49,046 bases of DNA from Burkholderiaceae bacterium. Lineage in GTDB: Bacteria > Pseudomonadota > Gammaproteobacteria > Burkholderiales > Burkholderiaceae. The notes beneath the pieces are model-generated. The model saw only the letters and a program-made list of their open reading frames with translations, had not been told where the DNA came from and did no database searches. The DNA lies in assembly GCA_009924985.1 (NCBI GenBank), contig RFQL01000002.1, positions 1 to 49,046 of the forward strand, written 5' to 3'. Numbering within the stretch: the first letter of the stretch is position 1; each line of letters opens with the position of its first letter. The translations under genes were made by a program, and so were the position numbers. Below, in pieces: positions 36,395 to 43,932 of this stretch.

Positions 36395-37176
36395 GAGCTA
36401 ATTTCCATCTTGGGAGCTTCGGGTTTGGAATGAAATGGTACCCCTTTTAGCCAAAGCTTGAGGGCTTGCCAATGAATGCGAGCAATAACCCCAAACGTCA
36501 TCATAGGGTAATGGAACTTAGCCCGTCTCAGCATTGCTTTTGAGAGTATGTGGTCTCGCCCACTAATACTGGTGTAAATAAGGGGTTGTTGGTCTATAAA
36601 TAACTCAATGCGACAGACTGAGTTGACTTTACTTTCACTATCTCTTGAAAAGAGAAACCGAAACCGATATTCCCCAGAAAGATCGCAAAAGGGAGAAACA
36701 TGAAATACTTTTTTGCTAATGAGCGTTTCACCAGAAGATAGCGATTCACCATTTTCTTTTCGCAACAAATAGCAATGACGTTCGCCAAAGGTATTATTAA
36801 CTTCAGCTAAAACTGCACAAACAGAATGGTCTACACGTGTGTAGATCCAAAAACTTACAGGGTTAAAGACATAGCCTAAGACCCGCGGAAAAGTTTGTAA
36901 CCAAATTTCTCCATCAGGCACATAGATACCCTCTTTGCGAAAGATATTTTCGACCCACTCCAAACTGTCGCTCTCTCCGTTGCCATAATCTTTGTCATGA
37001 AACGAGTAGAAGGCCCAGCGATTATCCCCAATACCAAATTGTTCTAAAAGCATACGATTATGCTTACGTTCACGCATCGGAATCTTGAGCGTAAAGACAT
37101 CGTAACTAAAACGATTCTGAGCAGGACGTAAACGAGTATGCTTTACCTGGCCAAAGTTGATGTAGGGTTTATCCAT
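36391..37176 (-). CDS. DUF1365 family protein
   Basis: The 261-residue protein has the DUF1365 hallmarks: the N-terminal GQVKHTRLRPAQNRFSYDVFTLKIPM, LQTFPRVLGYVFNPVSFWIYTR near residue 110, VLAEVNNTFGERHCYLL near 130, and a C-terminal YPMMTFGVIARIHWQALKLWLKGVPF. No biochemical function is established that I know of. It is nearly always next to a CFA-synthase-like gene and an FAD amine oxidase, as here, and overlaps both, which points to the same lipid-modification pathway. Confidence 0.9.
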   Translation of the reverse strand: MDKPYINFGQVKHTRLRPAQNRFSYDVFTLKIPMRERKHNRMLLEQFGIGDNRWAFYSFHDKDYGNGESDSLEWVENIFRKEGIYVPDGEIWLQTFPRVLGYVFNPVSFWIYTRVDHSVCAVLAEVNNTFGERHCYLLRKENGESLSSGETLISKKVFHVSPFCDLSGEYRFRFLFSRDSESKVNSVCRIELFIDQQPLIYTSISGRDHILSKAMLRRAKFHYPMMTFGVIARIHWQALKLWLKGVPFHSKPEAPKMEISS

Positions 37177-38567
37177 TAGTTGGCCGATTGAAACGGCGGC
37201 CTGGCCAAGGGAGAGTGGATTGAAGCAAGTAGATCGGCAGCCACCAGTTCTCCAGAACGTAGGCCATCCTCATGAAAGCCATAACCAGTCCACGCCCCGC
37301 AATACCAAATACCTGACTTCCCCTGAATTAAGGGCAGGTTCTTCTGGGCTTTTATAGCAGCATCATTAAAAAGAGGATGCGCATACGAGATCTCGCTAAA
37401 GATTGTTTCTGGTTTGGGCTCAACTAGAGGATTAAGGCTAACAATGATTGCATGTTCATCAAGGTTAAACGGTAGTGGTTGTAATTTGTTAATGAGGTAA
37501 TCTACACTTACCTCATGATCGCTATGTTGAGCCCCTAATGTTTTGTAATTCCAGGCGGCCCAGCAACGTCTGGTCTTGGGCAGAACAGAGGCATCGTGAT
37601 GCAAGATGGCCCTATTTTCTTGATAGGGAATCGCCGCCAATAAAGACCGATCAAAATCGTCAATACCATGCAAAAGATCTAGGCTCTGATCACTATGGCA
37701 TGCCATTATGATTTCATCAAAATAATGAACCCCTTTGGCACTGATCAGCTCAATACGACGATCGGTATCTTTTGGTTGAGGCACATTAATTTTAAGAACT
37801 GCTTCACGAAGTAATTTAAATCGTTCAGGATGCATGGCCTCGACAATTCGTTTTACATATTGTTTCGAGCCACCCTTAACGGTTAACCACTGAGGCCTAT
37901 TTTGAACTTGAAGAAGACCATGATTGTGACAAAACCGAATCATCGTATCGATTGGAAATTCAAGCATTTGTGAAGTTGGGCAGGACCAAATTGCTCCAAT
38001 CATGGGCAAGAAATACCACTCCCGAAAGGCCCTCTTAAAACCGTGCTGATCTAAAAAAGAGGCAATCGATTGTAGTTTTTTAGGATCCCCACCGTGATTC
38101 GAGTTTTGTTGCTGAAGTGCTAACTGAGTGGCTAATTGATTAAACCGAACAATATCTTTAATCATTCCCCAAAAAGCGGGACGGGCAAGATTAAGACGCT
38201 GTCCAAATAGGGTATTAAGGCTATCCCCAGACCATTCCAAAGACTGATCAATCGACACTGAAAATGACATCTCAGAAAGCGCTAGAGGAACGTTCAGCTC
38301 TTCAAATAAGCGAGTAAGGCGAGGATAGGTTTTACGATTAAAAACTAAAAATCCTGTATCAACACTACATGGAATGGCACCACGCTTTGTGTCTACTGCA
38401 ATATCAATCGTATTGCTATGCCCACCAATATGCTGACCACCCTCAAAGAGGGTGACATGTATACCTATATCTTTTTGTAAAGAGTGTGCGCAACCTAGTC
38501 CAGAAATTCCGGCACCAATAACAGCAACTTTTTTTATCGATGAATGGTTTTGATTCAAACGACTCAC
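37176..38567 (-). CDS. FAD-dependent amine-oxidase-like flavoprotein
   Basis: The 463-residue protein begins with the FAD-binding motif VIGAGISGLG (GxGxxG at residues 18-23) and ends with the second flavin contact GIWYCGAWTGYGFHEDGLRSG. Central landmarks are VDTGFLVFNRKTYP and the SCPTSQMLEFP segment. Proteins of this group sit in lipid/oxidative stress clusters with CFA synthase and DUF1365. One such flavoprotein is, as I recall, part of furan fatty acid synthesis in Rhodobacter. The start is a GTG sharing one base with the gpx stop (TAGTG). Substrate unproven. Confidence 0.87.
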   Translation of the reverse strand: MSRLNQNHSSIKKVAVIGAGISGLGCAHSLQKDIGIHVTLFEGGQHIGGHSNTIDIAVDTKRGAIPCSVDTGFLVFNRKTYPRLTRLFEELNVPLALSEMSFSVSIDQSLEWSGDSLNTLFGQRLNLARPAFWGMIKDIVRFNQLATQLALQQQNSNHGGDPKKLQSIASFLDQHGFKRAFREWYFLPMIGAIWSCPTSQMLEFPIDTMIRFCHNHGLLQVQNRPQWLTVKGGSKQYVKRIVEAMHPERFKLLREAVLKINVPQPKDTDRRIELISAKGVHYFDEIIMACHSDQSLDLLHGIDDFDRSLLAAIPYQENRAILHHDASVLPKTRRCWAAWNYKTLGAQHSDHEVSVDYLINKLQPLPFNLDEHAIIVSLNPLVEPKPETIFSEISYAHPLFNDAAIKAQKNLPLIQGKSGIWYCGAWTGYGFHEDGLRSGELVAADLLASIHSPLARPPFQSAN

Positions 38568-39139
38568 TAGGACTTGCCTTTTAGTAACTTTTCAATTTCA
38601 GATGTCATCGACTTGCTATCGGGCTTGGTTAAGCTGTTGTATGACTCAATAATATTGCCATTACGATCAATTAGATATTTATAGAAGTTCCACTTTGGGG
38701 TAGTGCCTGTTTTGCTAATTAACATTTTGAACAATGGGTTAGCATCTTTGCCGCTTACTGAGCTTTTGGCAAACATTGGAAACTTCACATCATAGGTATT
38801 CTTGCAAAATTCCGCGATCTCTTTGTTGCTACCGGGCTCCTGTTGGCCAAAATCATTGGACGGAAACCCTAAGATGACAAAGCCTTTATCTTTGTAGCGC
38901 GCATAAATTTTCTCTAAACCTTCATATTGGCTTGTAAAACCACAAAAACTAGCTGTATTAACAACCATAATGACTTTTCCTTGGTATTGACAAAGGTTTT
39001 GAGGAACCTCGTCTTGTAACCTCAAAAAGGTGTGTGAAAGTGCGGAAGCACAAGCTGTGTTGGTCGGATTTGCACTTGCGTCACTGGGATTGATCATCAG
39101 AGTAAGTACCATCAGGGGAAGAAAATAGAGCCATTTCAT
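38567..39139 (-). CDS. Glutathione peroxidase-like protein, exported
   Basis: The 190-residue protein has a signal peptide (MKWLYFLPLMVLTLM, cleavage likely near DASA), then the peroxidase fold with VVNTASFCGFTSQYEGLE carrying the catalytic Cys (not selenocysteine), FPSNDFGQQEPGSN and the WNFYKYLIDRNG strand. It reduces hydroperoxides, probably lipid peroxides, in the periplasm. I prefer ATG 39139 over the in-frame TTG at 39157 because the signal peptide then starts normally. It is the first gene of the lipid-modification operon, consistent with membrane defence against oxidative damage. Confidence 0.88.
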   Translation of the reverse strand: MKWLYFLPLMVLTLMINPSDASANPTNTACASALSHTFLRLQDEVPQNLCQYQGKVIMVVNTASFCGFTSQYEGLEKIYARYKDKGFVILGFPSNDFGQQEPGSNKEIAEFCKNTYDVKFPMFAKSSVSGKDANPLFKMLISKTGTTPKWNFYKYLIDRNGNIIESYNSLTKPDSKSMTSEIEKLLKGKS

Positions 39140-39226
39140 ACGGTATACAGTCTTCAAAAGTAAGGAAAGTTAAAGTCTAACGCCTTCTAGAATCTTATGT
39201 TTATTGAGGGTTTTAAGCCTTTAAAC

Positions 39227-39242
39227 ACCTAGTTCACTAGGT
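39227..39242. promoter_or_regulatory. Inverted repeat, possible operator
   Basis: ACCTAG and CTAGGT form a perfect 6-bp inverted repeat with a 4-bp spacer, between the divergent gpx operon and rfaE2. It is not followed by a T-tract, so a protein-binding site is more likely than a terminator. No regulator is encoded nearby. Confidence 0.35.
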
Positions 39243-39257
39243 CGACAATAGATCATC

Positions 39258-39263
39258 TAGAAT
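39258..39263 (+). promoter_or_regulatory. rfaE2 -10 element, leaderless geometry
   Basis: TAGAAT (5 of 6) ends 6 nt before the ATG at 39270. TCGACA (39242-39247) looks like a -35 but is only 10 bp away, too close to be used with it. Confidence 0.45.
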
Positions 39264-39269
39264 CTGAGA

Positions 39270-39770
39270 ATGTCACAGCCAAGTTTGAAGCCGCCCGCCT
39301 TTGAGTCAAAAGTCTGCTCCATGGATAGCAGTACTCTCAACCAGAGATTATTAGCATTAAATCGCCCCATGGTCTTCACAAATGGAGTATTTGATATTCT
39401 TCATCGAGGCCATGCCAGTTACTTGGCGCAAGCACGCGACTTTGGTGCTAGCTTAGTAGTTGGCGTGAACTCTGATGTATCGGTCAAATTGCTCGGCAAA
39501 GGAGTTGATCGACCAATTAATTCACAAGAGGATCGGATGGCTTTGCTAGCTGCTTTAGAGAGCGTTGATTTGGTCATTTTGTTTGAAAATAAGACCCCCG
39601 TTGAGTTAATAAAGCGAGTTCGACCCGATGTGTATGTCAAGGGTGGTGATTATGCGATTGAAACCTTAGAGGAAACAGAAGTTATCAAGGCGTGGGGTGG
39701 ACAAGCCTACGCTATCCCATTTATTTACGATCGTTCCACGACTAGCTTGCTTGGAAAAATACGATCTTAA
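39270..39770 (+). CDS. rfaE2: D-glycero-beta-D-manno-heptose 1-phosphate adenylyltransferase
   Basis: Makes ADP-heptose for the lipopolysaccharide inner core. The 166-residue single-domain protein has the cytidylyltransferase-like motif FTNGVFDILHRGHASYL with HxGH at residues 45-48, DRMALLAALESVD near 90 and YDRSTTSLLGKI near the C-terminus. E. coli fuses this domain to a kinase as HldE; here it stands alone. It shows no Shine-Dalgarno, and its -10 predicts a leaderless message. It converges on coaX with a 7-bp gap. Confidence 0.93.
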   Translation: MSQPSLKPPAFESKVCSMDSSTLNQRLLALNRPMVFTNGVFDILHRGHASYLAQARDFGASLVVGVNSDVSVKLLGKGVDRPINSQEDRMALLAALESVDLVILFENKTPVELIKRVRPDVYVKGGDYAIETLEETEVIKAWGGQAYAIPFIYDRSTTSLLGKIRS

Positions 39771-39777
39771 ATGGTTG

Positions 39778-40581
39778 TTATGACATTCTAGTTTTAACCC
39801 AAGCCCAAAGACCCCGCAGTACTAAACCTGGAATTTTTTCAGTATTAATCTTGTTTTTATGGAGACGCTCTATGAGAGTATCCGCATGTCCGCCGTCTAT
39901 CCAAATACGGGCTATTGGCTGATTCTTTTGCTTAGCAAACTCTAGAGCCCGGATTAATGCGCCAGTTTGTGCAAGTAAACAGCCCTCCTCAATTGCGCTC
40001 GGAGTGCTTAGACCAATTCCAGACCCTGCTCTTCCATCGTTGGGGATATCCAGTCTGGCAGTATTTGCAAGCAAACTATCTCGCATTAAAGAAATGCCGG
40101 GCAAGATCCAGCCGCCATAGTGCATCCCATTGCTCCCTAAAAAATCAATCGTAGTCGCGGTTCCTGCACTCACAATTAAAGTGTTATCGCTCGCCAGTTG
40201 ACGGGCTGCTATGATTGCCGCCCATCGGTCTGCACCAAGTGTGTGGGCCTGTTGATATTGGGTGCGTAATTGAGGATATTCGGAGTTGCCTAACAGGCGA
40301 TCTATCGGGATCCCTTCCCACTCAGTCAGCAGATTTTGGAGTGACTCGTAATAGGATTCTGCAGCCACACAGCAAATACCAATTCGCTCGGGCTGTGGGA
40401 TAGTACTTTTTATATAGTGCGCAAGTTCAGTCCGGTGTTCTTCTGAATCGAGCAATTTGGTATCAATGGCTCCTGAGTAGGACCATAATTTTTTTTGGCG
40501 ATCGTTAGGATTGCGATCACTTTCCACGCAAGACCATTTGAGTCGAGAGTTTCCAATATCAAAGAGAAGAAGATTGCTCAT
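39778..40581 (-). CDS. coaX: Type III pantothenate kinase
   Basis: Phosphorylates pantothenate in the first step of CoA synthesis. The 267-residue protein has the ASKHA-fold landmarks: LLLFDIGNSRLKW at residues 3-15, LGADRWAAIIAAR near 115, SAGTATTIDF near 137 and GGWILPGISLM near 155. The gene overlaps birA by 4 bp. Type III kinases are common in beta-proteobacteria lacking CoaA, and the birA-coaX pairing is widespread. The promoter is the one before birA. Confidence 0.95.
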   Translation of the reverse strand: MSNLLLFDIGNSRLKWSCVESDRNPNDRQKKLWSYSGAIDTKLLDSEEHRTELAHYIKSTIPQPERIGICCVAAESYYESLQNLLTEWEGIPIDRLLGNSEYPQLRTQYQQAHTLGADRWAAIIAARQLASDNTLIVSAGTATTIDFLGSNGMHYGGWILPGISLMRDSLLANTARLDIPNDGRAGSGIGLSTPSAIEEGCLLAQTGALIRALEFAKQKNQPIARIWIDGGHADTLIERLHKNKINTEKIPGLVLRGLWAWVKTRMS

Positions 40582-41378
40582 GGACGTTTATGTAGAGATA
40601 GATCGCCAGCATAAATCACTTTTGGATCACTTCCAGGATGTTCCTCTATGAGCAGTGCACCCTCTGGGTTGACGCCACGTTCAATTCCAGAGAGCTGTGT
40701 CTTCCCACCTTCGGTAATCTCAACGAATTGATTTTGATAAGCATCCCAACGATTCCATTCTGCCTTCAAGGGGGCAAAGCCCTCATTACTAAATGCCACC
40801 AGATAGTCTCCTAGTGCATCCAAGATGTTGAGCCATACTACATCAGCCTCCAAAGCGATTTGTTGATAATTACATTGCGCTAGGGCTGCAATAGCAATTT
40901 GACTAGACTCCTCAAGCTCCGCAGAGTGCTCCAGATTGAGACCAACCCCAATAATCATCCATGTTTTTTGTGTGGGTGATGGCGAGGCAAGTTTGCCCCC
41001 CTCAATTAATATCCCCCCTAATTTTTTTCCATGAATCAATAGGTCATTGGGCCATTTGAGGCCAATACCTAGATCATGTAATTGTTCTTTGGGTACCCGA
41101 AGACTAGTCGCAATTCCCTGGAGCACGGCTAAGCCGCATGCTAGGCTTAGACCATGTAGAGCTTGACTATTTTTCGTAAAGGGGTAGGCTAGAGAAAAGC
41201 ATAAAGAGCTTTGCGGGTTGGCAAACCAAGCCCTGCCCGCTCTGCCTTTGCCCTTCGTTTGGTGACGCGCCAGACGGGAGACGGGATCAATGAGTTCCCC
41301 AGCTCGCCAGCGGGCCATCAGGTCATCGTTCGTAGACTCCGTTTGGTTAACGCGCTCAAGGATGCAATTCCAGTTCAT
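40578..41378 (-). CDS. birA: Biotin-[acetyl-CoA-carboxylase] ligase
   Basis: Attaches biotin to the carboxyl carrier protein through biotinyl-AMP. The 266-residue protein contains ESTNDDLMARW near residue 15, the adenylate loop KGKGRAGRAW near 42-51, LKWPNDLLIHGKKLGGILIEG near 110 and a C-terminal SH3-like domain (GDLSLHKRP). It has no N-terminal helix-turn-helix, so it is a monofunctional ligase and not a bio-operon repressor. It heads the birA-coaX operon. A -10 of TACAAT 6 nt before the ATG predicts a leaderless mRNA. Confidence 0.93.
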   Translation of the reverse strand: MNWNCILERVNQTESTNDDLMARWRAGELIDPVSRLARHQTKGKGRAGRAWFANPQSSLCFSLAYPFTKNSQALHGLSLACGLAVLQGIATSLRVPKEQLHDLGIGLKWPNDLLIHGKKLGGILIEGGKLASPSPTQKTWMIIGVGLNLEHSAELEESSQIAIAALAQCNYQQIALEADVVWLNILDALGDYLVAFSNEGFAPLKAEWNRWDAYQNQFVEITEGGKTQLSGIERGVNPEGALLIEEHPGSDPKVIYAGDLSLHKRP

Positions 41379-41384
41379 TAGCCT

Positions 41385-41390
41385 ATTGTA
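41385..41390 (-). promoter_or_regulatory. birA -10 element, leaderless geometry
   Basis: TACAAT (5 of 6) on the reverse strand ends 6 nt before the ATG at 41378. The best -35 candidate at 17 bp matches only half the consensus. Confidence 0.5.
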
Positions 41391-41402
41391 GAAAGGTCTC
41401 GA

Positions 41403-41408
41403 TAGAAT
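41403..41408 (+). promoter_or_regulatory. -10 element for the leader ORF and VanZ-like gene
   Basis: TAGAAT (5 of 6) predicts a start at 41415, two bases before the ATG of the 15-codon ORF at 41417. No good -35 is visible. Confidence 0.45.
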
Positions 41409-41416
41409 GGGTATAT

Positions 41417-41464
41417 ATGTTCAGTAATTTCTTCAATGACCCTGCAAAAAAGGATGCCGATTAA
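41417..41464 (+). CDS. 15-codon leader ORF coupled to the VanZ-like gene
   Basis: ATG at 41417 opens a frame encoding MFSNFFNDPAKKDAD and stopping with TAA at 41462-41464, directly abutting the GTG start of the next gene. The predicted transcript begins two bases before this ATG. The downstream GTG has only AAAGGA about 13 nt upstream, so ribosomes finishing this ORF may re-initiate there. The peptide may have no function beyond coupling. It could also be a chance ORF. Confidence 0.4.
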   Translation: MFSNFFNDPAKKDAD

Positions 41465-42541
41465 GTGCGAGAGCCGCAACGTCTTACGTGGCCATTGCAG
41501 GCAATGCCGCTTGCGAGAGCGATCGCGCTTGTCTATACCCTATTCATTTTTTATGGCTGCTTAAACCCATTTAATTTTGATCTTAATTTCGGTTTAGATC
41601 CATTGGCATGGTGGTATGGCCCCTTACCAAAGTACATCACATTGTTTGATATGACCGCTAATATACTTGGATACGTGCCATTAGGTTTTGTTTTAGTGTT
41701 CGCAGTTTTCCCACGATGGCAGGGCTTTAAAGCCGTAGCGATTGCCCTGATCTATAGCGGTTTAGTATCGGCCTCTATTGAGAGCGCACAAACTTGGTTG
41801 CCCACGCGTGTTCCTACTCAAATGGATTGGTTTGCCAATATGTTGGGAGCTTTTATAGGGGTTCTAATCGCAGTGCCTTTAGGGCCAAGTTGGTTATCGG
41901 GTAGTGTAATGCGAAAACAATTTGATTATTGGTTTGGAACGCGTTGGTTAAGCGTGACTTTGTTTATTTTGTTTCCATTTGCACAGATTTATCCACAAAG
42001 TGCATGGTTAGGAATGGGGTTTTTAAGTTTAGATCCCAATCGTTCGCCGAACTGGGGCGCGCAGGTGATCAATCACACGATTCAGGAAGGTCTTATTACA
42101 GGATTAAGTTGGTTAGGGGTTGGTCTTTTCTTCTCATTGGCTTTACGACCCAAGGTGCCCAAGTACACAATTCTTATGACTCTCTTAGCAATAACCATCC
42201 TGATTAAATCCTTATTTACTGCATTGCAGTTTGGGGCTGAGGATGGCTTTATTTGGCTGAGTACGGGTGCGATTTGGGGGATGGTACTCGCCAGCTCTAT
42301 TTTATTCATCGCCTTAGAATTTCCCGCTCGCGCTCGCTTGATTGCCTGTATTGCTGCCTTTATAGGCTTGATGGCACTCGTTAACTATTTTCCAGATAAT
42401 CCATACTTTGCGATGAGCTTGCCCCGCTTAGGTCAAAGTCGCTTAATGCACTTTAACGATTTAATGCAATGGCTTTCATGGATATGGCTACCAGTGGCCT
42501 TGGTATGGCTAGTTCACCATGCTGTAGGTGCTAAACGCTAG
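41465..42541 (+). CDS. VanZ-like family membrane protein
   Basis: The 358-residue protein is strongly hydrophobic with about nine or ten predicted transmembrane helices. The N-terminal third matches the VanZ-like pattern: a first helix, GCLNPFNFD, then FDMTANILGYVPLGFVLVF, and IESAQTWLPTRVPTQMDWFANMLGAFIG with the acidic/aromatic motif of the family. VanZ itself gives low-level teicoplanin resistance in Gram-positives, but the role in Gram-negatives is unknown. The start is GTG directly after a short leader ORF. Confidence 0.82.
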   Translation: MREPQRLTWPLQAMPLARAIALVYTLFIFYGCLNPFNFDLNFGLDPLAWWYGPLPKYITLFDMTANILGYVPLGFVLVFAVFPRWQGFKAVAIALIYSGLVSASIESAQTWLPTRVPTQMDWFANMLGAFIGVLIAVPLGPSWLSGSVMRKQFDYWFGTRWLSVTLFILFPFAQIYPQSAWLGMGFLSLDPNRSPNWGAQVINHTIQEGLITGLSWLGVGLFFSLALRPKVPKYTILMTLLAITILIKSLFTALQFGAEDGFIWLSTGAIWGMVLASSILFIALEFPARARLIACIAAFIGLMALVNYFPDNPYFAMSLPRLGQSRLMHFNDLMQWLSWIWLPVALVWLVHHAVGAKR

Positions 42542-42568
42542 AAAGTCACCGTAATCTCATTCCATCGA

Positions 42569-42574
42569 TATAAT
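42569..42574 (+). promoter_or_regulatory. Consensus -10 for the ferredoxin-like gene, leaderless
   Basis: A perfect TATAAT ends 6 nt before the ATG at 42581, placing the transcript start on the start codon. The -35 region (TCACCG at 17 bp) is weak. No Shine-Dalgarno is possible in such a message. Confidence 0.6.
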
Positions 42575-42580
42575 TTTGTC

Positions 42581-42886
42581 ATGAGCTACCAATACCACCT
42601 ATTTTTTTGTTTGAATGATCGTAGCAATGGAGATGATTGCTGTGCTCGACACAGCTCCCAAGCCCTTTTTGACTTTGCTAAGAAACGGGTGAAAGAATTG
42701 GGTCTAAACGGTGCCGGTCGCGTTCGTGTTAATAAGGCTGGCTGTCTTGACCATTGTGCTAATGGACCCGTGATGGTGATTTACCCGCAAGGCACGTGGT
42801 ATTCCATGATTGATAACGAGGATGTTGAGGAAATTATTCAATCTCATTTGGTGCAGGGTAAGCCCGTTGAACGCCTATTGATTTAA
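42581..42886 (+). CDS. (2Fe-2S) ferredoxin domain protein
   Basis: The 101-residue thioredoxin-like ferredoxin has cysteines in the expected pattern: an N-terminal pair within FFCLNDRSNGDDCCARHSS and a second pair in KAGCLDHCANGPVMVIYPQGTWY. The latter is the signature of the Shethna-type/NuoE-like (2Fe-2S) fold. It probably carries electrons for an unknown partner. The next gene, a hydrolase, follows after 36 bp, and this pairing precedes the lipoate genes. Start codon placement agrees with a perfect -10. Confidence 0.88.
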   Translation: MSYQYHLFFCLNDRSNGDDCCARHSSQALFDFAKKRVKELGLNGAGRVRVNKAGCLDHCANGPVMVIYPQGTWYSMIDNEDVEEIIQSHLVQGKPVERLLI

Positions 42887-42895
42887 GCAGAGTGT

Positions 42896-42912
42896 GAGCA
42901 TGCAAAATGCTC
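42896..42912. repeat. Short inverted repeat between ferredoxin-like and hydrolase genes
   Basis: GAGCAT (42896-42901) and ATGCTC (42907-42912) form a perfect 6-bp stem with a 5-nt loop, ten bases after the ferredoxin gene stop. It has no T-tract, so it is a weak candidate for an mRNA-end stabiliser or attenuator. Confidence 0.3.
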
Positions 42913-42922
42913 TAATGCATCT

Positions 42923-43636
42923 ATGAACAGTCGTACTCACCAAATTACTATTGCTGGCTCAGTGGGCTTCATTGAGTTATCGATTGATTTACCCGATGCG
43001 CTTCAAGCAGACCCAAATTTTGCGGTACATGGCTTGGCCCTCATTGCTCATCCCCACCCATTGCTGGGCGGTACGAAGGATAATAAGGTTGTGCAAACCT
43101 TGGCACGAACATTTAATCAGCTTAATTATATTAGTGTGCGCCCAAATTTTAGGGGAGTAGGCCTATCAGCTGGTGTTCATGATGAGGGCCGTGGAGAGCT
43201 GAGCGATCTTCTATTAATTAGTGATTGGATGCGTACCCCACAATCGTGGCTACCTCACATCAATCATGCGAGTGAGCAAGCGTGGGTCAACAAAGTCAAT
43301 CAATTACCGCTCGTGGTAGCCGGCTTCTCATTTGGAAGTTATGTTGGTAGTCACCTAGTCAATCAACTGAGCGAGCTCGGTAAACCCGTTGAGCGTTTTG
43401 TGATGGTTGGTAGTGCTGCTGGTAAATGGAAGCTAGCAGACTCCGTACCTGCCGATACGATTGTGATTCATGGTGAGACCGATGAGACGATTCCACTATT
43501 AGCTGTATTCGATTGGGCAAGACCGCAAGAGTTAACAGTGCATGTTGTCCCTGGCGCAGACCATTTCTTTCATCGCAAATTACATTGCATTCGCAACATT
43601 ATTCTGTCACATTGGTTGGGTCAAGCCCCACACTAA
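42923..43636 (+). CDS. Alpha/beta hydrolase
   Basis: The 237-residue protein belongs to the small alpha/beta hydrolase group often labelled dienelactone hydrolase-like. It has LIAHPHPLLGGTKDNKVVQTLA (about residues 36-57), RPNFRGVGLSAG near 72, the nucleophile region VVAGFSFGSYVG (GFSFG, about 131-135), and a late GETDETIP then GADHFFHRKL giving the acid and the catalytic His. It follows the ferredoxin-like gene and precedes DUF493 by 8 bp. Substrate unknown. Confidence 0.87.
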   Translation: MNSRTHQITIAGSVGFIELSIDLPDALQADPNFAVHGLALIAHPHPLLGGTKDNKVVQTLARTFNQLNYISVRPNFRGVGLSAGVHDEGRGELSDLLLISDWMRTPQSWLPHINHASEQAWVNKVNQLPLVVAGFSFGSYVGSHLVNQLSELGKPVERFVMVGSAAGKWKLADSVPADTIVIHGETDETIPLLAVFDWARPQELTVHVVPGADHFFHRKLHCIRNIILSHWLGQAPH

Positions 43637-43643
43637 CTGAACG

Positions 43644-43916
43644 ATGAGCTCAAAAGAAACAGAATCTTTAATTCAGTATCCCTGCGACTTTCCTATTAAG
43701 GTGATGGGAAAGGCGAGCTCAGAGTTTTTACCCGCCGTAGTGCATATTGCAAAACAGTTTGATGTGGGGTTCAATGAAGAAAGTATGGAACAACGCCCAT
43801 CGCGTGACGGTAATTATTTGGGTCTTACGATTTCAGTGCATGTTCATAGTCGTGAACAATTAGATGAACTCTACCGTACCCTTTCGACCCACCCATTAGT
43901 GAGTGTGGTGCTCTAG
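43644..43916 (+). CDS. YbeD/DUF493 family protein
   Basis: The 90-residue protein has the YbeD pattern: [17 protein letters not shown] at the start, a middle [36 protein letters not shown] and a hydrophobic last strand. The fold resembles the regulatory ACT-like domains. In E. coli the homologue lies next to lipB, as here (17 bp upstream), and a link to lipoate metabolism has been suggested but its activity is not established. It presumably shares a transcript with lipB and lipA. Confidence 0.9.
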   Translation: MSSKETESLIQYPCDFPIKVMGKASSEFLPAVVHIAKQFDVGFNEESMEQRPSRDGNYLGLTISVHVHSREQLDELYRTLSTHPLVSVVL

Positions 43917-43932
43917 TAGAGTTCCTAAGACG

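Larger units (their letters stand above)
39186..39265 (+). repeat. 10-bp direct repeat in the gpx/rfaE2 intergenic region
   Basis: TCTAGAATCT occurs at 39186-39195 and again at 39256-39265, exactly 70 bp apart. The second copy contains the rfaE2 -10 hexamer. The region is only 130 bp long, and such a repeat by chance is unlikely but possible in AT-rich DNA. Confidence 0.5.

Noticed and set aside
42896-42912. Inverted repeat as an intrinsic terminator
   Set aside because: The stem is only 6 bp and no T-tract follows, so termination is not supported; kept only as a weak repeat.
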